Below the pieces are notes generated by a model. That model made no database searches, had not been told where the DNA came from, and saw nothing but the letters and a program-made list of their open reading frames with translations. The position numbers were made by a program, and so were the translations under genes. Shown piece after piece: positions 44,885 through 53,945 of a DNA stretch of 64,000 nt. Position 1 is the stretch's first letter; each line of letters begins with the position of its first letter. Source of the DNA: Litorimonas sp947503715 (lineage in GTDB: Bacteria > Pseudomonadota > Alphaproteobacteria > Caulobacterales > Maricaulaceae); the NCBI RefSeq assembly GCF_050271975.1, contig NZ_CP189850.1, positions 2,108,001 to 2,172,000 on the forward strand, read 5' to 3'.

Positions 44885-45289
44885 TCAATTACTCATTGCT
44901 TTTGCTAGGCTGCGTTCAATATCATCGGTTGAAGAGTTGATAAAGGTTTTATCGATCTCGGCTAACAGTTTGTTTTCAACTTCTTTGTGCAACAGGGGGC
45001 GCATTTCGCCAAGTGTTTCCGGATCAGCACATAATATTAATTTATCGAACTTTTCTGCATGTGCGAGCTTGTAAAGCTTCTCTGCCATAATTTTTGAAAA
45101 GGTTGCCTCCATCGTTTCTTTGTCAGAGCGTTCTGGAGGCAATTTTCCGGACGGACCCTGATCAGCTAAATCTCCAGGTTCCCAATGGTCGTACTGTCTC
45201 ACCCCATATTCTTTCATACGAAAAAGTTTTGCTTCTTCTCCGGTTGCGATAAAAATTAGCGTATTTTCCGATAATTTGAGGTCTGTCAT
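44885..45289 (-). CDS. host attachment family protein (baeRF-type domain)
   Basis: The 134-residue product matches proteins named required for attachment to host cells in rhizobia, now placed among bacterial eRF1-related (baeRF) domains. The features are an N-terminal strand TLIFIATGEEAKLFR (~10-24), the basic/acidic segment SGKLPPERSDKETMEATF (~46-63) and LILCADPETLGEMRPLLH (~82-99). The name does not prove a host interaction. It is divergent from the MFS gene across a 120-base gap in which I see no clear site. Confidence 0.8.
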   Translation of the reverse strand: MTDLKLSENTLIFIATGEEAKLFRMKEYGVRQYDHWEPGDLADQGPSGKLPPERSDKETMEATFSKIMAEKLYKLAHAEKFDKLILCADPETLGEMRPLLHKEVENKLLAEIDKTFINSSTDDIERSLAKAMSN

Positions 45290-45409
45290 ATAAATTCTCT
45301 TCAGTTAGCTTATTAGGCAAACGTTCAAAGCTCATATGCGTTGCATCTTTCCTTTGGACTTGCGCAGAAAAACAACTGAGCGCATAGCGCGCGCTCAGGA
45401 GTATCTCGC

Positions 45410-46657
45410 GTGACACCATCCAAAGAAACGATCCAATCATCAATACCCCCAATGCCCATGCCGAGATGGGAATTTGTGGCGATGATGGCGTCGATATTCG
45501 GGCTACAAGCGCTTGGTATCGATGTTATGTTGCCGGCTCTGGAAATCGTGGGGGATTATTACGCAATTGAAAACCCAAATGACCAGCAACTGATTATCTT
45601 CGCGTTTATTTTGGGGTTCGGATTTCCACAGCTTATCTTCGGCCCGATATCTGATCGTTTTGGTCGAAAATTGCTGCTACAATTAAGTTTGATCGGTTAT
45701 CTGATTACGGGTTTCCTCTGCATGATAGCACCATCTTTTGGGTCGCTCTTATTTCTAAGATTGTTACAGGGCGTCTGCTGCGCAGGGACGCGGGTCTCGG
45801 CGGGGGCCATCATTCGTGACCTGTCCAAAGGGCGGGCGATGGCGAGCATATTGAGCCTCGTTTACACCGTCTTTATGATCGTCCCGATTATCGCCCCTGC
45901 ATTGGGCACGGCGATTATGGCCGTCACAGATTGGCGTTGGGTCTTTGGGGTGCTCGGCGTTTTCTCGGCTATCTTATTTATTTGGACCCAATTCCGGCTT
46001 CCTATGACACTCGACCCTGAGGACCGTCGCGAGATATCTTTCGGCAACATTATTAACGGGTTTTCTCAGGTACTATCTCACCGCATCACGGTGGGATATA
46101 TGCTGGCCAGCGGCATCATATTCGGATGTCTTTTCGCCTTTATCGGCGCATCTGAACAAGTCTTTGATGAGGTTTTCGGACGTGGTGATAAATTCTATCT
46201 CTATTTTGCGGGAATAGCTGGTCTCTTGGCTGTTATGAATTATTCCAATAGTCGCGTTGTCGAGCGTTTTGGCATGCGTCGGATCAGCCATATTGTGGTC
46301 CTGACATTCATTGCACTCTCGGCCATAAACCTGATTTATATGCAATTTATCGGTCAGAACTTCTGGGTCTTTTACGTCTTATTTGTTCTCACTTTCGGAT
46401 GTTTCGGAATGATGGGAGCCAACTTCTCTAGCTTAGCCCTTGAATATATGGGGAAAGTTGCGGGTACGGCCAATGCTGTCTACGGCTTCGTGACGATGAC
46501 TCTCTCCAGTTTTTTGGGGTTTCTGGTTGCGCGGAGTTTTGACGGTACAGTTCGGCCATTGTTGATCGCTTACGTCTTATTGGGTGTCAGCAGTTTGCTC
46601 GTTATTCTCTGGACGGAATGTGGGAAGCTTTTCGCGGTGGGCGAAGGTAAGACCTAA
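45410..46657 (+). CDS. MFS multidrug transporter, Bcr/CflA type
   Basis: The 415-residue inner-membrane product has about 12 helices. The major-facilitator motif A is GPISDRFGRKLLLQ (~83), and the drug-proton antiporter motif region is RLLQGVCCAGTRVSAG (~115). Helix 1 contains the Bcr/CflA-type GIDVMLPALE. It probably exports a drug or a small metabolite by proton antiport. GTG at 45410 is the only good start. The 3' end overlaps the convergent lipoprotein gene by 4 bases. Confidence 0.88.
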   Translation: MTPSKETIQSSIPPMPMPRWEFVAMMASIFGLQALGIDVMLPALEIVGDYYAIENPNDQQLIIFAFILGFGFPQLIFGPISDRFGRKLLLQLSLIGYLITGFLCMIAPSFGSLLFLRLLQGVCCAGTRVSAGAIIRDLSKGRAMASILSLVYTVFMIVPIIAPALGTAIMAVTDWRWVFGVLGVFSAILFIWTQFRLPMTLDPEDRREISFGNIINGFSQVLSHRITVGYMLASGIIFGCLFAFIGASEQVFDEVFGRGDKFYLYFAGIAGLLAVMNYSNSRVVERFGMRRISHIVVLTFIALSAINLIYMQFIGQNFWVFYVLFVLTFGCFGMMGANFSSLALEYMGKVAGTANAVYGFVTMTLSSFLGFLVARSFDGTVRPLLIAYVLLGVSSLLVILWTECGKLFAVGEGKT

Positions 46658-47358
46658 CTATACGTCTCAATCAGCGCTTTGATTTCGTCGACTGTTTCGA
46701 CGTTGAAAAGATTGATATAGCCCTTTTTGTCAGGTCTTCCCGTTCTCGGAGACTCCAACATCCAGAGTTGACCGATATGCAAGCCCACGAGAGTGTCCCG
46801 ACCATCAATACGGCGGGTTACAGGTGTGCCTGATTGTCCTGGTACCGATCGGCAATTGTGGGAAACGCGTCGTTCATTTTCACTGAAATCAAGAATTTCC
46901 AAATTACAGGACTGACGGTTTTCAGGTAAGCCTCTCGCCTGCGCAAATTCAACGCGCATATTGTCCAGAGCCGTTGTCTCGGTGAAAGGCACCAAATCAT
47001 ATCGAATGAGGCGGGGTGTGTTGATCTTCTCAAATCGTATCAAAGCCCAATCCGTTTGAGCACCAATTTTATAATTCTGGGCAAGTGAGATAACACTCAC
47101 AGGAGCAGAGCGTCCTTCAAAATCCAGAACTTGGCAGGGGCGGTCCGGCGGTACGCCGTGACCTGTTATCAGCCCGTAATCATAAGACTCGAGACCAATA
47201 TTTAAAACGGCGACGCGCGATAAGAGCTTGAAGTCATCCGCAGCCTTACATTGGAGACGCAACATATGCGTCTCCATCGGGTCTTCTCGTTCAACAGATT
47301 GGCAGCTCAGAACGACACAGGCACTCAGAGCCGCCAGAACTTTATGAAGCAGCTTCAA
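46654..47358 (-). CDS. trypsin-like serine protease domain lipoprotein
   Basis: The 234-residue product has a lipoprotein signal (LSACVVLSCQ; lipobox cysteine at ~19) and a chymotrypsin-type fold. Candidate triad residues are His in LITGHGVPP (~64), Asp in TDWALIRFE (~108) and Ser in PGQSGTPV (~181). Four further cysteines may form disulfides. The His motif differs from the usual TAAHC, so activity is uncertain. The start lies within the 3' end of the acyl-CoA synthetase gene (17-base overlap), which suggests co-expression without an obvious functional link. Confidence 0.75.
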   Translation of the reverse strand: MKLLHKVLAALSACVVLSCQSVEREDPMETHMLRLQCKAADDFKLLSRVAVLNIGLESYDYGLITGHGVPPDRPCQVLDFEGRSAPVSVISLAQNYKIGAQTDWALIRFEKINTPRLIRYDLVPFTETTALDNMRVEFAQARGLPENRQSCNLEILDFSENERRVSHNCRSVPGQSGTPVTRRIDGRDTLVGLHIGQLWMLESPRTGRPDKKGYINLFNVETVDEIKALIETYS

Positions 47359-48970
47359 GATCGAAGTCTTTATATTGTTTCTTCAACTCGCGTTTCAGGA
47401 TTTTGCCTGTCGCGCCGAGGGGGAGTTCGTCGACGAAGACAATTGCGTCCGGCATCCACCACTTTGCGCATTTCGCGCCGATACAATCCTTGATCTCGTC
47501 GATGGCAGGGGACTTACCCGGAACGGATTGCACGATGAGCATGGGGCGTTCCTGCCAACGTTCATGGCGCACGCCGATACAGGCCGCCATTTGTACGTCC
47601 GGATGATCGCAAGCCGCGTTTTCGACTTCGATGGAGGAGACCCATTCTCCACCGGATTTGATGACGTCTTTGGACCGGTCCGTAATTTCGAGATAGCCCC
47701 GCGGATGTAGCGCCGCTACGTCGCCCGTCGCGAACCAGCCATCATCGGTGAAGCTGTCAGAGCCCGCGCCTTTGAAATAGCCGGAGGCAACCCAAGGCCC
47801 GCGCACATGGAGGTGACCGGAAGCCTCACCGTCCTGCGGCAGGATTTCGCCTTCATCATCCACGATGCGCATATCGACACCAAAGATACGACGTCCGGCA
47901 TAGAGTTTGTCCTGAACCGTATCGTCATAATTTGACATGTCCGCACCCGGGAAGGCGGCATATGTACTGCCCAGCGGAGATGTTTCCGTCATGCCCCAAC
48001 CCTGTTGCATCGGAATGCCGAGATCTTGCTCATAAGCACGCAACAGACTTTCGGGGAGGGCCGAGCCACCGACGAGGGCTTTCTTCACAGATGGCAGTGC
48101 ACCACCTGTAGATTTGACGTGATTATAGATGCCCAGCCAAACGGTCGGGACGCCCGCCATGATGGTCACACCTTCATCATTGATCATCTTCGTCAGGTTC
48201 GGGCCATCCAGTCCCGGCCCGGGCATGACGAGCTTTGCGCCGACCATTGCGGCAGAATAGACCAGGCCCCAGGCGGAGACGTGGAACATGGGAACAACGG
48301 CGAGGATCGTGTCATTCGACCCGCCACCAATAACGTCTTGAAAACTACCCGCCATAGCGTGCAGAATTGTCGAGCGGTGGGAGTAGAGAACACCTTTTGG
48401 ATCGCCCGTTGTGCCGGAAGTGTAGCAGAGCGTACAGGCTGTATTCTCGTCAAAGCGTTCCCACTCTATACTCTCATCCGCATCTGCGATGAAGCTCTCA
48501 TAATCCTGCACATCGGTCTTGTAATCCGGCAGTCCGGCCGCATCTGTCAGACAAATCCACTTCTCGACAGTCGGACACATCGCGCCTACGCCTTCAATGA
48601 TGGGACCGAATGTTGTGTCGAACATGACATATTTGTCTTCGGCATGATTGACCATCCACGCGATTTGTTCCGGCTTCAGGCGTGGATTGATGGTGTGGAC
48701 AATCGCGCCGATGGAGCTGACCGCGTAATAAATTTCGATATGGCGATAATTGTTCCATGCAATCGTCGCGATCCGGTCGCCGGTTTTCACGCCGGCTGCG
48801 ATCAACGCATTGGCCAGCTTCCGCACGCGGACAGCACATTCGCTCCAACTATAGCGATGCTCTGACATATCCGTATTCAGCGTGTAGATTTCGCGATCCT
48901 TATGGACTGTGGCCGCGTGTTCGATCAGGTCGCTGATCATCAGCTCCTGCTTCATCATCAAACCTTGCAT
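47342..48970 (-). CDS. fatty acyl-CoA synthetase (AMP-binding family)
   Basis: This enzyme activates a fatty acid to its CoA ester through an acyl-adenylate. The ~542-residue product has the phosphate loop YTSGTTGDPKGVLYSHRS (~182), QQGWGMTETSPLG (~327), the adenylate motif TGDVAALHPRGYLEITDRSKD (partial: GYLEITDRSKD, ~432), and the C-terminal lysine in PLGATGKILKREL (~520). I start it at ATG 48970, preceded by GGGAGA; the frame is open further upstream into the neighbour's promoter. Chain-length preference cannot be read. Confidence 0.93.
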   Translation of the reverse strand: MQGLMMKQELMISDLIEHAATVHKDREIYTLNTDMSEHRYSWSECAVRVRKLANALIAAGVKTGDRIATIAWNNYRHIEIYYAVSSIGAIVHTINPRLKPEQIAWMVNHAEDKYVMFDTTFGPIIEGVGAMCPTVEKWICLTDAAGLPDYKTDVQDYESFIADADESIEWERFDENTACTLCYTSGTTGDPKGVLYSHRSTILHAMAGSFQDVIGGGSNDTILAVVPMFHVSAWGLVYSAAMVGAKLVMPGPGLDGPNLTKMINDEGVTIMAGVPTVWLGIYNHVKSTGGALPSVKKALVGGSALPESLLRAYEQDLGIPMQQGWGMTETSPLGSTYAAFPGADMSNYDDTVQDKLYAGRRIFGVDMRIVDDEGEILPQDGEASGHLHVRGPWVASGYFKGAGSDSFTDDGWFATGDVAALHPRGYLEITDRSKDVIKSGGEWVSSIEVENAACDHPDVQMAACIGVRHERWQERPMLIVQSVPGKSPAIDEIKDCIGAKCAKWWMPDAIVFVDELPLGATGKILKRELKKQYKDFDLEAAS

Positions 48971-49051
48971 GATGTCTCCCGATTGTGAGTTTGCTCTTGT
49001 TTTATAGCGTGTATTTTCATTATTCCCGACAGGGGTCAACCGGGAGAACGC

Positions 49052-50017
49052 GTGACACATATACCGACATATGAAGATGTGGCCAAGGCCGTCAAAAGAC
49101 TGGACGGCCATGCGGTCAGAACACCCTTGCTACGGTCCGATGCGATCGATGCACAGGTCGGAAAACAGGTCTGGTTTAAGGCGGAATGTTTGCAGAAGAA
49201 AAAGGCGTTCAAATATCGCGGGGCGTTTAATCGTCTCTCGGCTATGACGGTCGAGGAGAGGGCAGGGGGTGTTGTCGCTTTCTCCTCCGGCAATCATGCG
49301 CAGGGGGTTTCCTGTGCGGCGAAAGAGCTGGGCATCGACGCGATTATCGTGATGCCGACGGACGCGCCAAGGGTTAAAGTCGACGGCGTGTTGGCGGATG
49401 GTGCAACGATTGTGACGTATGATCGTCTGACAGAAAGTCGTGAGGAAATTGCAGCAAATATCGCCAAAAAAGACGGTCGCGTCCTCGTCCCGAGTTATGA
49501 CGATCCTTACGTTATTTCAGGCCAGGGCACCATTGGCGTTGAACTGGCCGAAGCGGAACCGGATTTTGACGCAATGATTACGTGCCTAGGTGGCGGCGGC
49601 ATGTGTGCGGGCATCAGTTTGGCCCTGCAGGAATTGTCACCGAAGACTCGCATCTTTGGTGCGGAACCGACAGATTATAACGATCATCAGATGTCTTTAC
49701 GGACAGGAAAACGCATGCGGATTACAGATACACCCGCGACGCTTTGCGATGCGATTATGACGCCTATGCCGGGCGAGTTACCATGGGTGATTAACGGACA
49801 GTCTCTGGAGAATGTCTACACCGTGTCCGATCAGGAGTGTTTGCAGGCCATTCGCGTGGCCCATGAAGAGCTGGGCGTGACCTTGGAGCCAGGCGGAGCG
49901 GCGGCAATAGCGGCTACGCTTGGCAGAAATCTTCCAGATGATGTCAAAACCGTTGCGGTGATCCTATCCGGCGGAAATGTCGATCCGGATATATTGGAGC
50001 GCGCCCTCAATGGATAA
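49052..50017 (+). CDS. threonine/serine dehydratase (PLP fold type II)
   Basis: The 321-residue product deaminates threonine or serine, or may racemise serine. The PLP lysine is in KKAFKYRGAFNRL (~52), SSGNHAQGVS (~80) contacts the substrate carboxylate, and CLGGGGMCAG (~183) binds the cofactor phosphate. It lacks the C-terminal ACT regulatory domain of IlvA, so it is the catabolic or serine-racemase-like short type. GTG at 49052 is used. It overlaps the GH42 gene by 8 bases. Confidence 0.88.
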   Translation: MTHIPTYEDVAKAVKRLDGHAVRTPLLRSDAIDAQVGKQVWFKAECLQKKKAFKYRGAFNRLSAMTVEERAGGVVAFSSGNHAQGVSCAAKELGIDAIIVMPTDAPRVKVDGVLADGATIVTYDRLTESREEIAANIAKKDGRVLVPSYDDPYVISGQGTIGVELAEAEPDFDAMITCLGGGGMCAGISLALQELSPKTRIFGAEPTDYNDHQMSLRTGKRMRITDTPATLCDAIMTPMPGELPWVINGQSLENVYTVSDQECLQAIRVAHEELGVTLEPGGAAAIAATLGRNLPDDVKTVAVILSGGNVDPDILERALNG

Positions 50018-51881
50018 GCGAAAACCAGAGCTCGGCGTTTGCTACTATCCCGAACACTGGCCCGAAGAGATTTGGGCAGATGATGCGCGGCGTATGGTGG
50101 AAATGGGCCTGTCATGGGTCAGGATCGCAGAATTTGCCTGGAGCCGGATTGAACCGAAGCCAGGACATTTCCAATTTGATTGGCTAGACCGCGCTATAAA
50201 AACGCTCGGCGATGCGGGTTTGAATGTCGTGATGTGCACACCAACGGCGACACCGCCCCGTTGGATGGTGGATAAATATCCCGATATGCTTGCCTATGAT
50301 GCCGAGGGTCGACCGAGGGGGTTTGGTTCCCGCCGACATTATGATTTCTCCCACTCGGGCTATATCCAAGAATGCTGCAGAATTGCCGAAGTCTTGGGGG
50401 CGCGCTACGGTCGGAATTCTGCGGTTCAAGCTTGGCAGATCGACAATGAATATGGCTGTCACGATACGACGCTTTCTTACAGTCCTGTTTCCAAATCTGC
50501 GTTTCAGCTTTGGTTGTCGGAAAAGTATGAGGATATTGCCGAGCTTAACGCACGTTGGGGCAATATATTTTGGTCCATGGAATATGATCGATTTGACCAA
50601 ATCGAGCTTCCCAATCTGACGGTCACAGAACCTAACCCATCCCATGCTATGGATTTTCGCCGTTTTGCCTCTGATGCCGTCGTAATGTTCAATTTGGCGC
50701 AGGTTGAAGTCCTCCGCGCACATACAGATGCGCCGTTGATCCATAATTATATGGGACGGATTACCGAGTTCGATCATTATGAGGTTGGTGATAATTTGGA
50801 CATTGCGAGTTGGGATAGTTACCCGCTTGGCTTCCTCGAAGATCGGTCTGATCGCGACCAAGACTTCAAACGCCAGCACATGCGTTGTGGTGACCCGGAC
50901 TTTCAAGCTTTCCATCACGACATTTACCGTCGCGTCGGAAAAGGTCGTTGGTGGGTGATGGAACAGCAACCCGGCCCTGTAAATTGGGCCCCGCATAATC
51001 CCATTCCGACCCCAGGCATGGTCCGCCTCTGGGCTTTAGAGGCTTTTGCGCATGGGGCTGAGGTTGTCTGTTTCTTTCGCTGGCGACAGGCGCCATTCGC
51101 GCAGGAGCAGATGCATGCTGGCCTCTTGCTGCCGGACGGTACGCTTTCAGCTGGGGGACGGGAGATTCAGTCACTCGCAGAAGAGCTCAACACCATGAAC
51201 GGTATTGGAGAAGGGGCTCCACGCGTTGGCCTTGTCTTTGATTATCCGTCCCAATGGGCGTGGGACGTCCAGCCGCAAGACATTCAATTTGATTATTTCC
51301 GATTGGTTTATGACATCTATCGCGGGCTGAGGCGTCGAAACATTCCCGTTGATATTATAAATCCCAACGACACAAATATTGAAAAATATGCTACCGTCTT
51401 TGCACCGGGAATATTTTCAAATGTGGAGACTTTGAAAGCGGCCGCAGAGAAAAGTCAGACTCATCTGGTCATGGGGCCACGGTTTGGGTCGCGTACCGAA
51501 GATTTCACCATACCCCGCGAACTACCACCTCAATTAGAGGGTATAAGAATTACGGCTGTTGAAACTTTGCGCGATGATGCTCCTCTGAATTTGCAAAGTG
51601 CAGGGGCCATTAAAATTTGGTGGGAGGTCGTTGAGACGGACTGGAGTGTGATTAAACAAACGAGGTCTAAAGACCCCATCGTTTTACAGAGTGGGTATAA
51701 GACCTATTGGGCGGGTTGGCCGGATGATGCGGCCCTTGATGATTGGCTTGGCGACTTATTCACTCATCTTGAGTATGATGTCTCAGAACCGAGAGAGAAA
51801 AGTCGAAACTATGGCTTCAAAACGGGACAACTTGCTGTGTCCTATCTCGACGCGAAAGCCGACTGGTCGCAAGTGTCTTAA
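50010..51881 (+). CDS. GH42 beta-galactosidase
   Basis: The ~623-residue product is a glycoside hydrolase of family 42. The N-terminal TIM barrel (~1-390) starts with LGVCYYPEHWPEEIW. It has the acid/base glutamate in WQIDNEYGCH (~147) and the nucleophile glutamate in WWVMEQQPGPVNW (~317). A trimerisation/glutamine-amidotransferase-like domain (~395-590) and a short C-terminal domain follow. No signal peptide is visible, so it acts in the cytoplasm on imported galactosides. Its stop overlaps the convergent TonB-dependent receptor gene, a possible uptake partner. Confidence 0.93.
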   Translation: MDKRKPELGVCYYPEHWPEEIWADDARRMVEMGLSWVRIAEFAWSRIEPKPGHFQFDWLDRAIKTLGDAGLNVVMCTPTATPPRWMVDKYPDMLAYDAEGRPRGFGSRRHYDFSHSGYIQECCRIAEVLGARYGRNSAVQAWQIDNEYGCHDTTLSYSPVSKSAFQLWLSEKYEDIAELNARWGNIFWSMEYDRFDQIELPNLTVTEPNPSHAMDFRRFASDAVVMFNLAQVEVLRAHTDAPLIHNYMGRITEFDHYEVGDNLDIASWDSYPLGFLEDRSDRDQDFKRQHMRCGDPDFQAFHHDIYRRVGKGRWWVMEQQPGPVNWAPHNPIPTPGMVRLWALEAFAHGAEVVCFFRWRQAPFAQEQMHAGLLLPDGTLSAGGREIQSLAEELNTMNGIGEGAPRVGLVFDYPSQWAWDVQPQDIQFDYFRLVYDIYRGLRRRNIPVDIINPNDTNIEKYATVFAPGIFSNVETLKAAAEKSQTHLVMGPRFGSRTEDFTIPRELPPQLEGIRITAVETLRDDAPLNLQSAGAIKIWWEVVETDWSVIKQTRSKDPIVLQSGYKTYWAGWPDDAALDDWLGDLFTHLEYDVSEPREKSRNYGFKTGQLAVSYLDAKADWSQVS

Positions 51882-53917
51882 AATGTTCCGCTGAATTCGA
51901 TGTCCAAAATTGGACCGAAGGCTCGGGACTGAAACTCAGTGAAGTCCAATACACCCCGATCTCTTCGATCTGTAAAAAACTCCCGTGTGAATTCCTCTTT
52001 TGAGTCGATCAAGTTTGTAAGTTCTACGCGGATACGCATTCCAAACACGTCCTTATGCTCAACAAACGCATAGGTAATGGGGCGTTCCAATGTTGGGTCG
52101 TCCGTTGTGAATAAGCGGAAACCTTTATAATCGGCAAATTCTCGAACACCGCCACCGATGGCCCACTCCGTTTTCGGAACGTCATAGCGCGCTCTTGCGT
52201 GCCAGAAGGTCTTCTTATCACGGCTGAGTTGACGCGATTCACCTGTAACAGGATCATCGACGCGGCTGTCACGCCATTCCAGATCTAGATCGAACTGTGT
52301 CCCAGTCCAGCCCCATCTATCGCCTTTGATACTTGTATTGAAATCAATACCGTAGCGTATGGCATTATCGACATTACCAACGGCATCTCCATCATCGCCG
52401 ATTGGAATGCGGTCAACGAGGTCTGAGATAAGCTGAAAATATGGATTGATGTTGATTGTGAAGCCTTGTCCAAAATCACGATCATACTCTAAAGATCCAA
52501 TCCAGCGCTGTGACGGGACGAGATTGGAGTTTCCGGCACGGTCAATGCCATCGACGACATCAATTGAAGCGATAATGTCAAAGAAGCTAAGTTGGCCGAC
52601 CTCGCGTTCAGCTCTAAACCTTACAGCCGTTTTTTCATCTGGTTTATAAGTCGCGAGGAGGAAACCTTTTGGGCGAATATAGTCGCGGGCTTCTTCGCCT
52701 TCCTGTTGGATTTCAGAATATTCGACTCCTGCAGAGACTTGCAAATCCCATTTCGGAGAAAGCGCACGATTATGGGTGAGGGTGGCTTCTGTCCTACGTT
52801 CCTCAACGCGGGACGTTGCGCCATCAATAGCTTCCTCGATAAATTCGCCATCGTTGAAAACTTGAAGTTCGGATTCAATATCCAAGAAATTGAAGACACC
52901 TTCTGCGCCAAAAGTCCAATCCTGACCTTTTGCATTAGACCAGCTATATTCGCCGCGAAGAATGGCTTCGCCTTCATCTGCGACACGGTCAAAAATCGAA
53001 CCTCCAATTTGTTCCCCGGTCAAATCGAAGACAGAAAACTTATTGCGGGTTGGGGAATGTTCGGCGCGGTAATATCCTATCGCTTTGAGCTTGCCCGGGC
53101 CAACTGGAAATTCATAATCTGCACCGATTTTGGCATTCCACTCATCCTCACCGCCCGTGAATACAGTTTCCAGATCACGACCGCGCGGGGTTAGGGCGCG
53201 ACGGTTTGAGCGTTCGAGCGATGCAAAATTCTGTTTATTATATTCCAAGTTCAGATTGCCGACATGATCTTCTTTTGGTTTCCAGTTCAGGTCCAGCACA
53301 GCACCTGGCCCATCAAAATTATAGCGGCCCAATTCATCCCGGATTTCGAAAACGGTCCCATCAGCGGCCGTAAGTGTTTCCGGCCCCCAATCGCCATTTC
53401 GCTGTGCTTCATTTCGAATTTCCGCGCTATAGCTGAGATTACCTTTTTCTCCTGAAACGGTCAGGTGGATATGATTGAGGTTTATCCGCTGCCGTTCCCG
53501 AAATTGTGGCGCCCAACTCCATGTGCCTGTTACACCCGTGTTTTTGGTCACAATATTGGCGACCTGACCGGACAAGCCTGGAATATCGAGAGAGGCTCCA
53601 TCTTTTATTTCAATCTTAACAACGTTATCAGCGACAATGCGCGAGAGCTGAGAGCCGACATCAGACTTGCCGGTCAAACGTTCGCCATTAATCAGAATAT
53701 TTGCGCCGCCTTGACCCAAACCGCGGCGGTTATCAGCGACCTGAAGCTGAAACCCGGGAATTTGTTCAATCATATCCAAGGCGTTTTGGGGCGCATATTG
53801 TTCGAAAAATTCAGGCTCAAATACATCCTGAATTGTTTGTGCATAGACGGCAGGTGCGGTAAAAATAAGGCCGAGCGCAACCGTTGCCGCAAGATGCGGT
53901 TTTGAAAAATAGTTCAT
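51878..53917 (-). CDS. TonB-dependent outer-membrane receptor
   Basis: The ~679-residue product has a signal peptide (MNYFSKPHLAATVALGLIFTAPAVYAQ). A plug domain (~40-130, ANILINGERLTGKSDVGSQL and VVKIEIKDGASLDIPG) is followed by a 22-strand-type barrel rich in aromatic/charged alternation and ending in a C-terminal Phe (GPILDIEFSGTF). The substrate is unknown. It follows the BlaR1-like gene after 28 bases on the same strand and converges on the GH42 gene. That suggests either a regulated uptake operon or a carbohydrate link. Confidence 0.9.
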   Translation of the reverse strand: MNYFSKPHLAATVALGLIFTAPAVYAQTIQDVFEPEFFEQYAPQNALDMIEQIPGFQLQVADNRRGLGQGGANILINGERLTGKSDVGSQLSRIVADNVVKIEIKDGASLDIPGLSGQVANIVTKNTGVTGTWSWAPQFRERQRINLNHIHLTVSGEKGNLSYSAEIRNEAQRNGDWGPETLTAADGTVFEIRDELGRYNFDGPGAVLDLNWKPKEDHVGNLNLEYNKQNFASLERSNRRALTPRGRDLETVFTGGEDEWNAKIGADYEFPVGPGKLKAIGYYRAEHSPTRNKFSVFDLTGEQIGGSIFDRVADEGEAILRGEYSWSNAKGQDWTFGAEGVFNFLDIESELQVFNDGEFIEEAIDGATSRVEERRTEATLTHNRALSPKWDLQVSAGVEYSEIQQEGEEARDYIRPKGFLLATYKPDEKTAVRFRAEREVGQLSFFDIIASIDVVDGIDRAGNSNLVPSQRWIGSLEYDRDFGQGFTININPYFQLISDLVDRIPIGDDGDAVGNVDNAIRYGIDFNTSIKGDRWGWTGTQFDLDLEWRDSRVDDPVTGESRQLSRDKKTFWHARARYDVPKTEWAIGGGVREFADYKGFRLFTTDDPTLERPITYAFVEHKDVFGMRIRVELTNLIDSKEEFTREFFTDRRDRGVLDFTEFQSRAFGPILDIEFSGTF

Positions 53918-53945
53918 TTTAGAGTCCTTATTTGGGCGGAAAGAC

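Noticed and set aside
44885..45289. Evidence for host association
   Set aside because: The host attachment name is inherited from a family label; the domain is widespread in free-living bacteria.
48005..48865. 286-codon frame on the plus strand
   Set aside because: It is antisense to the acyl-CoA synthetase; the product is His/Arg/Asp-rich without motifs.
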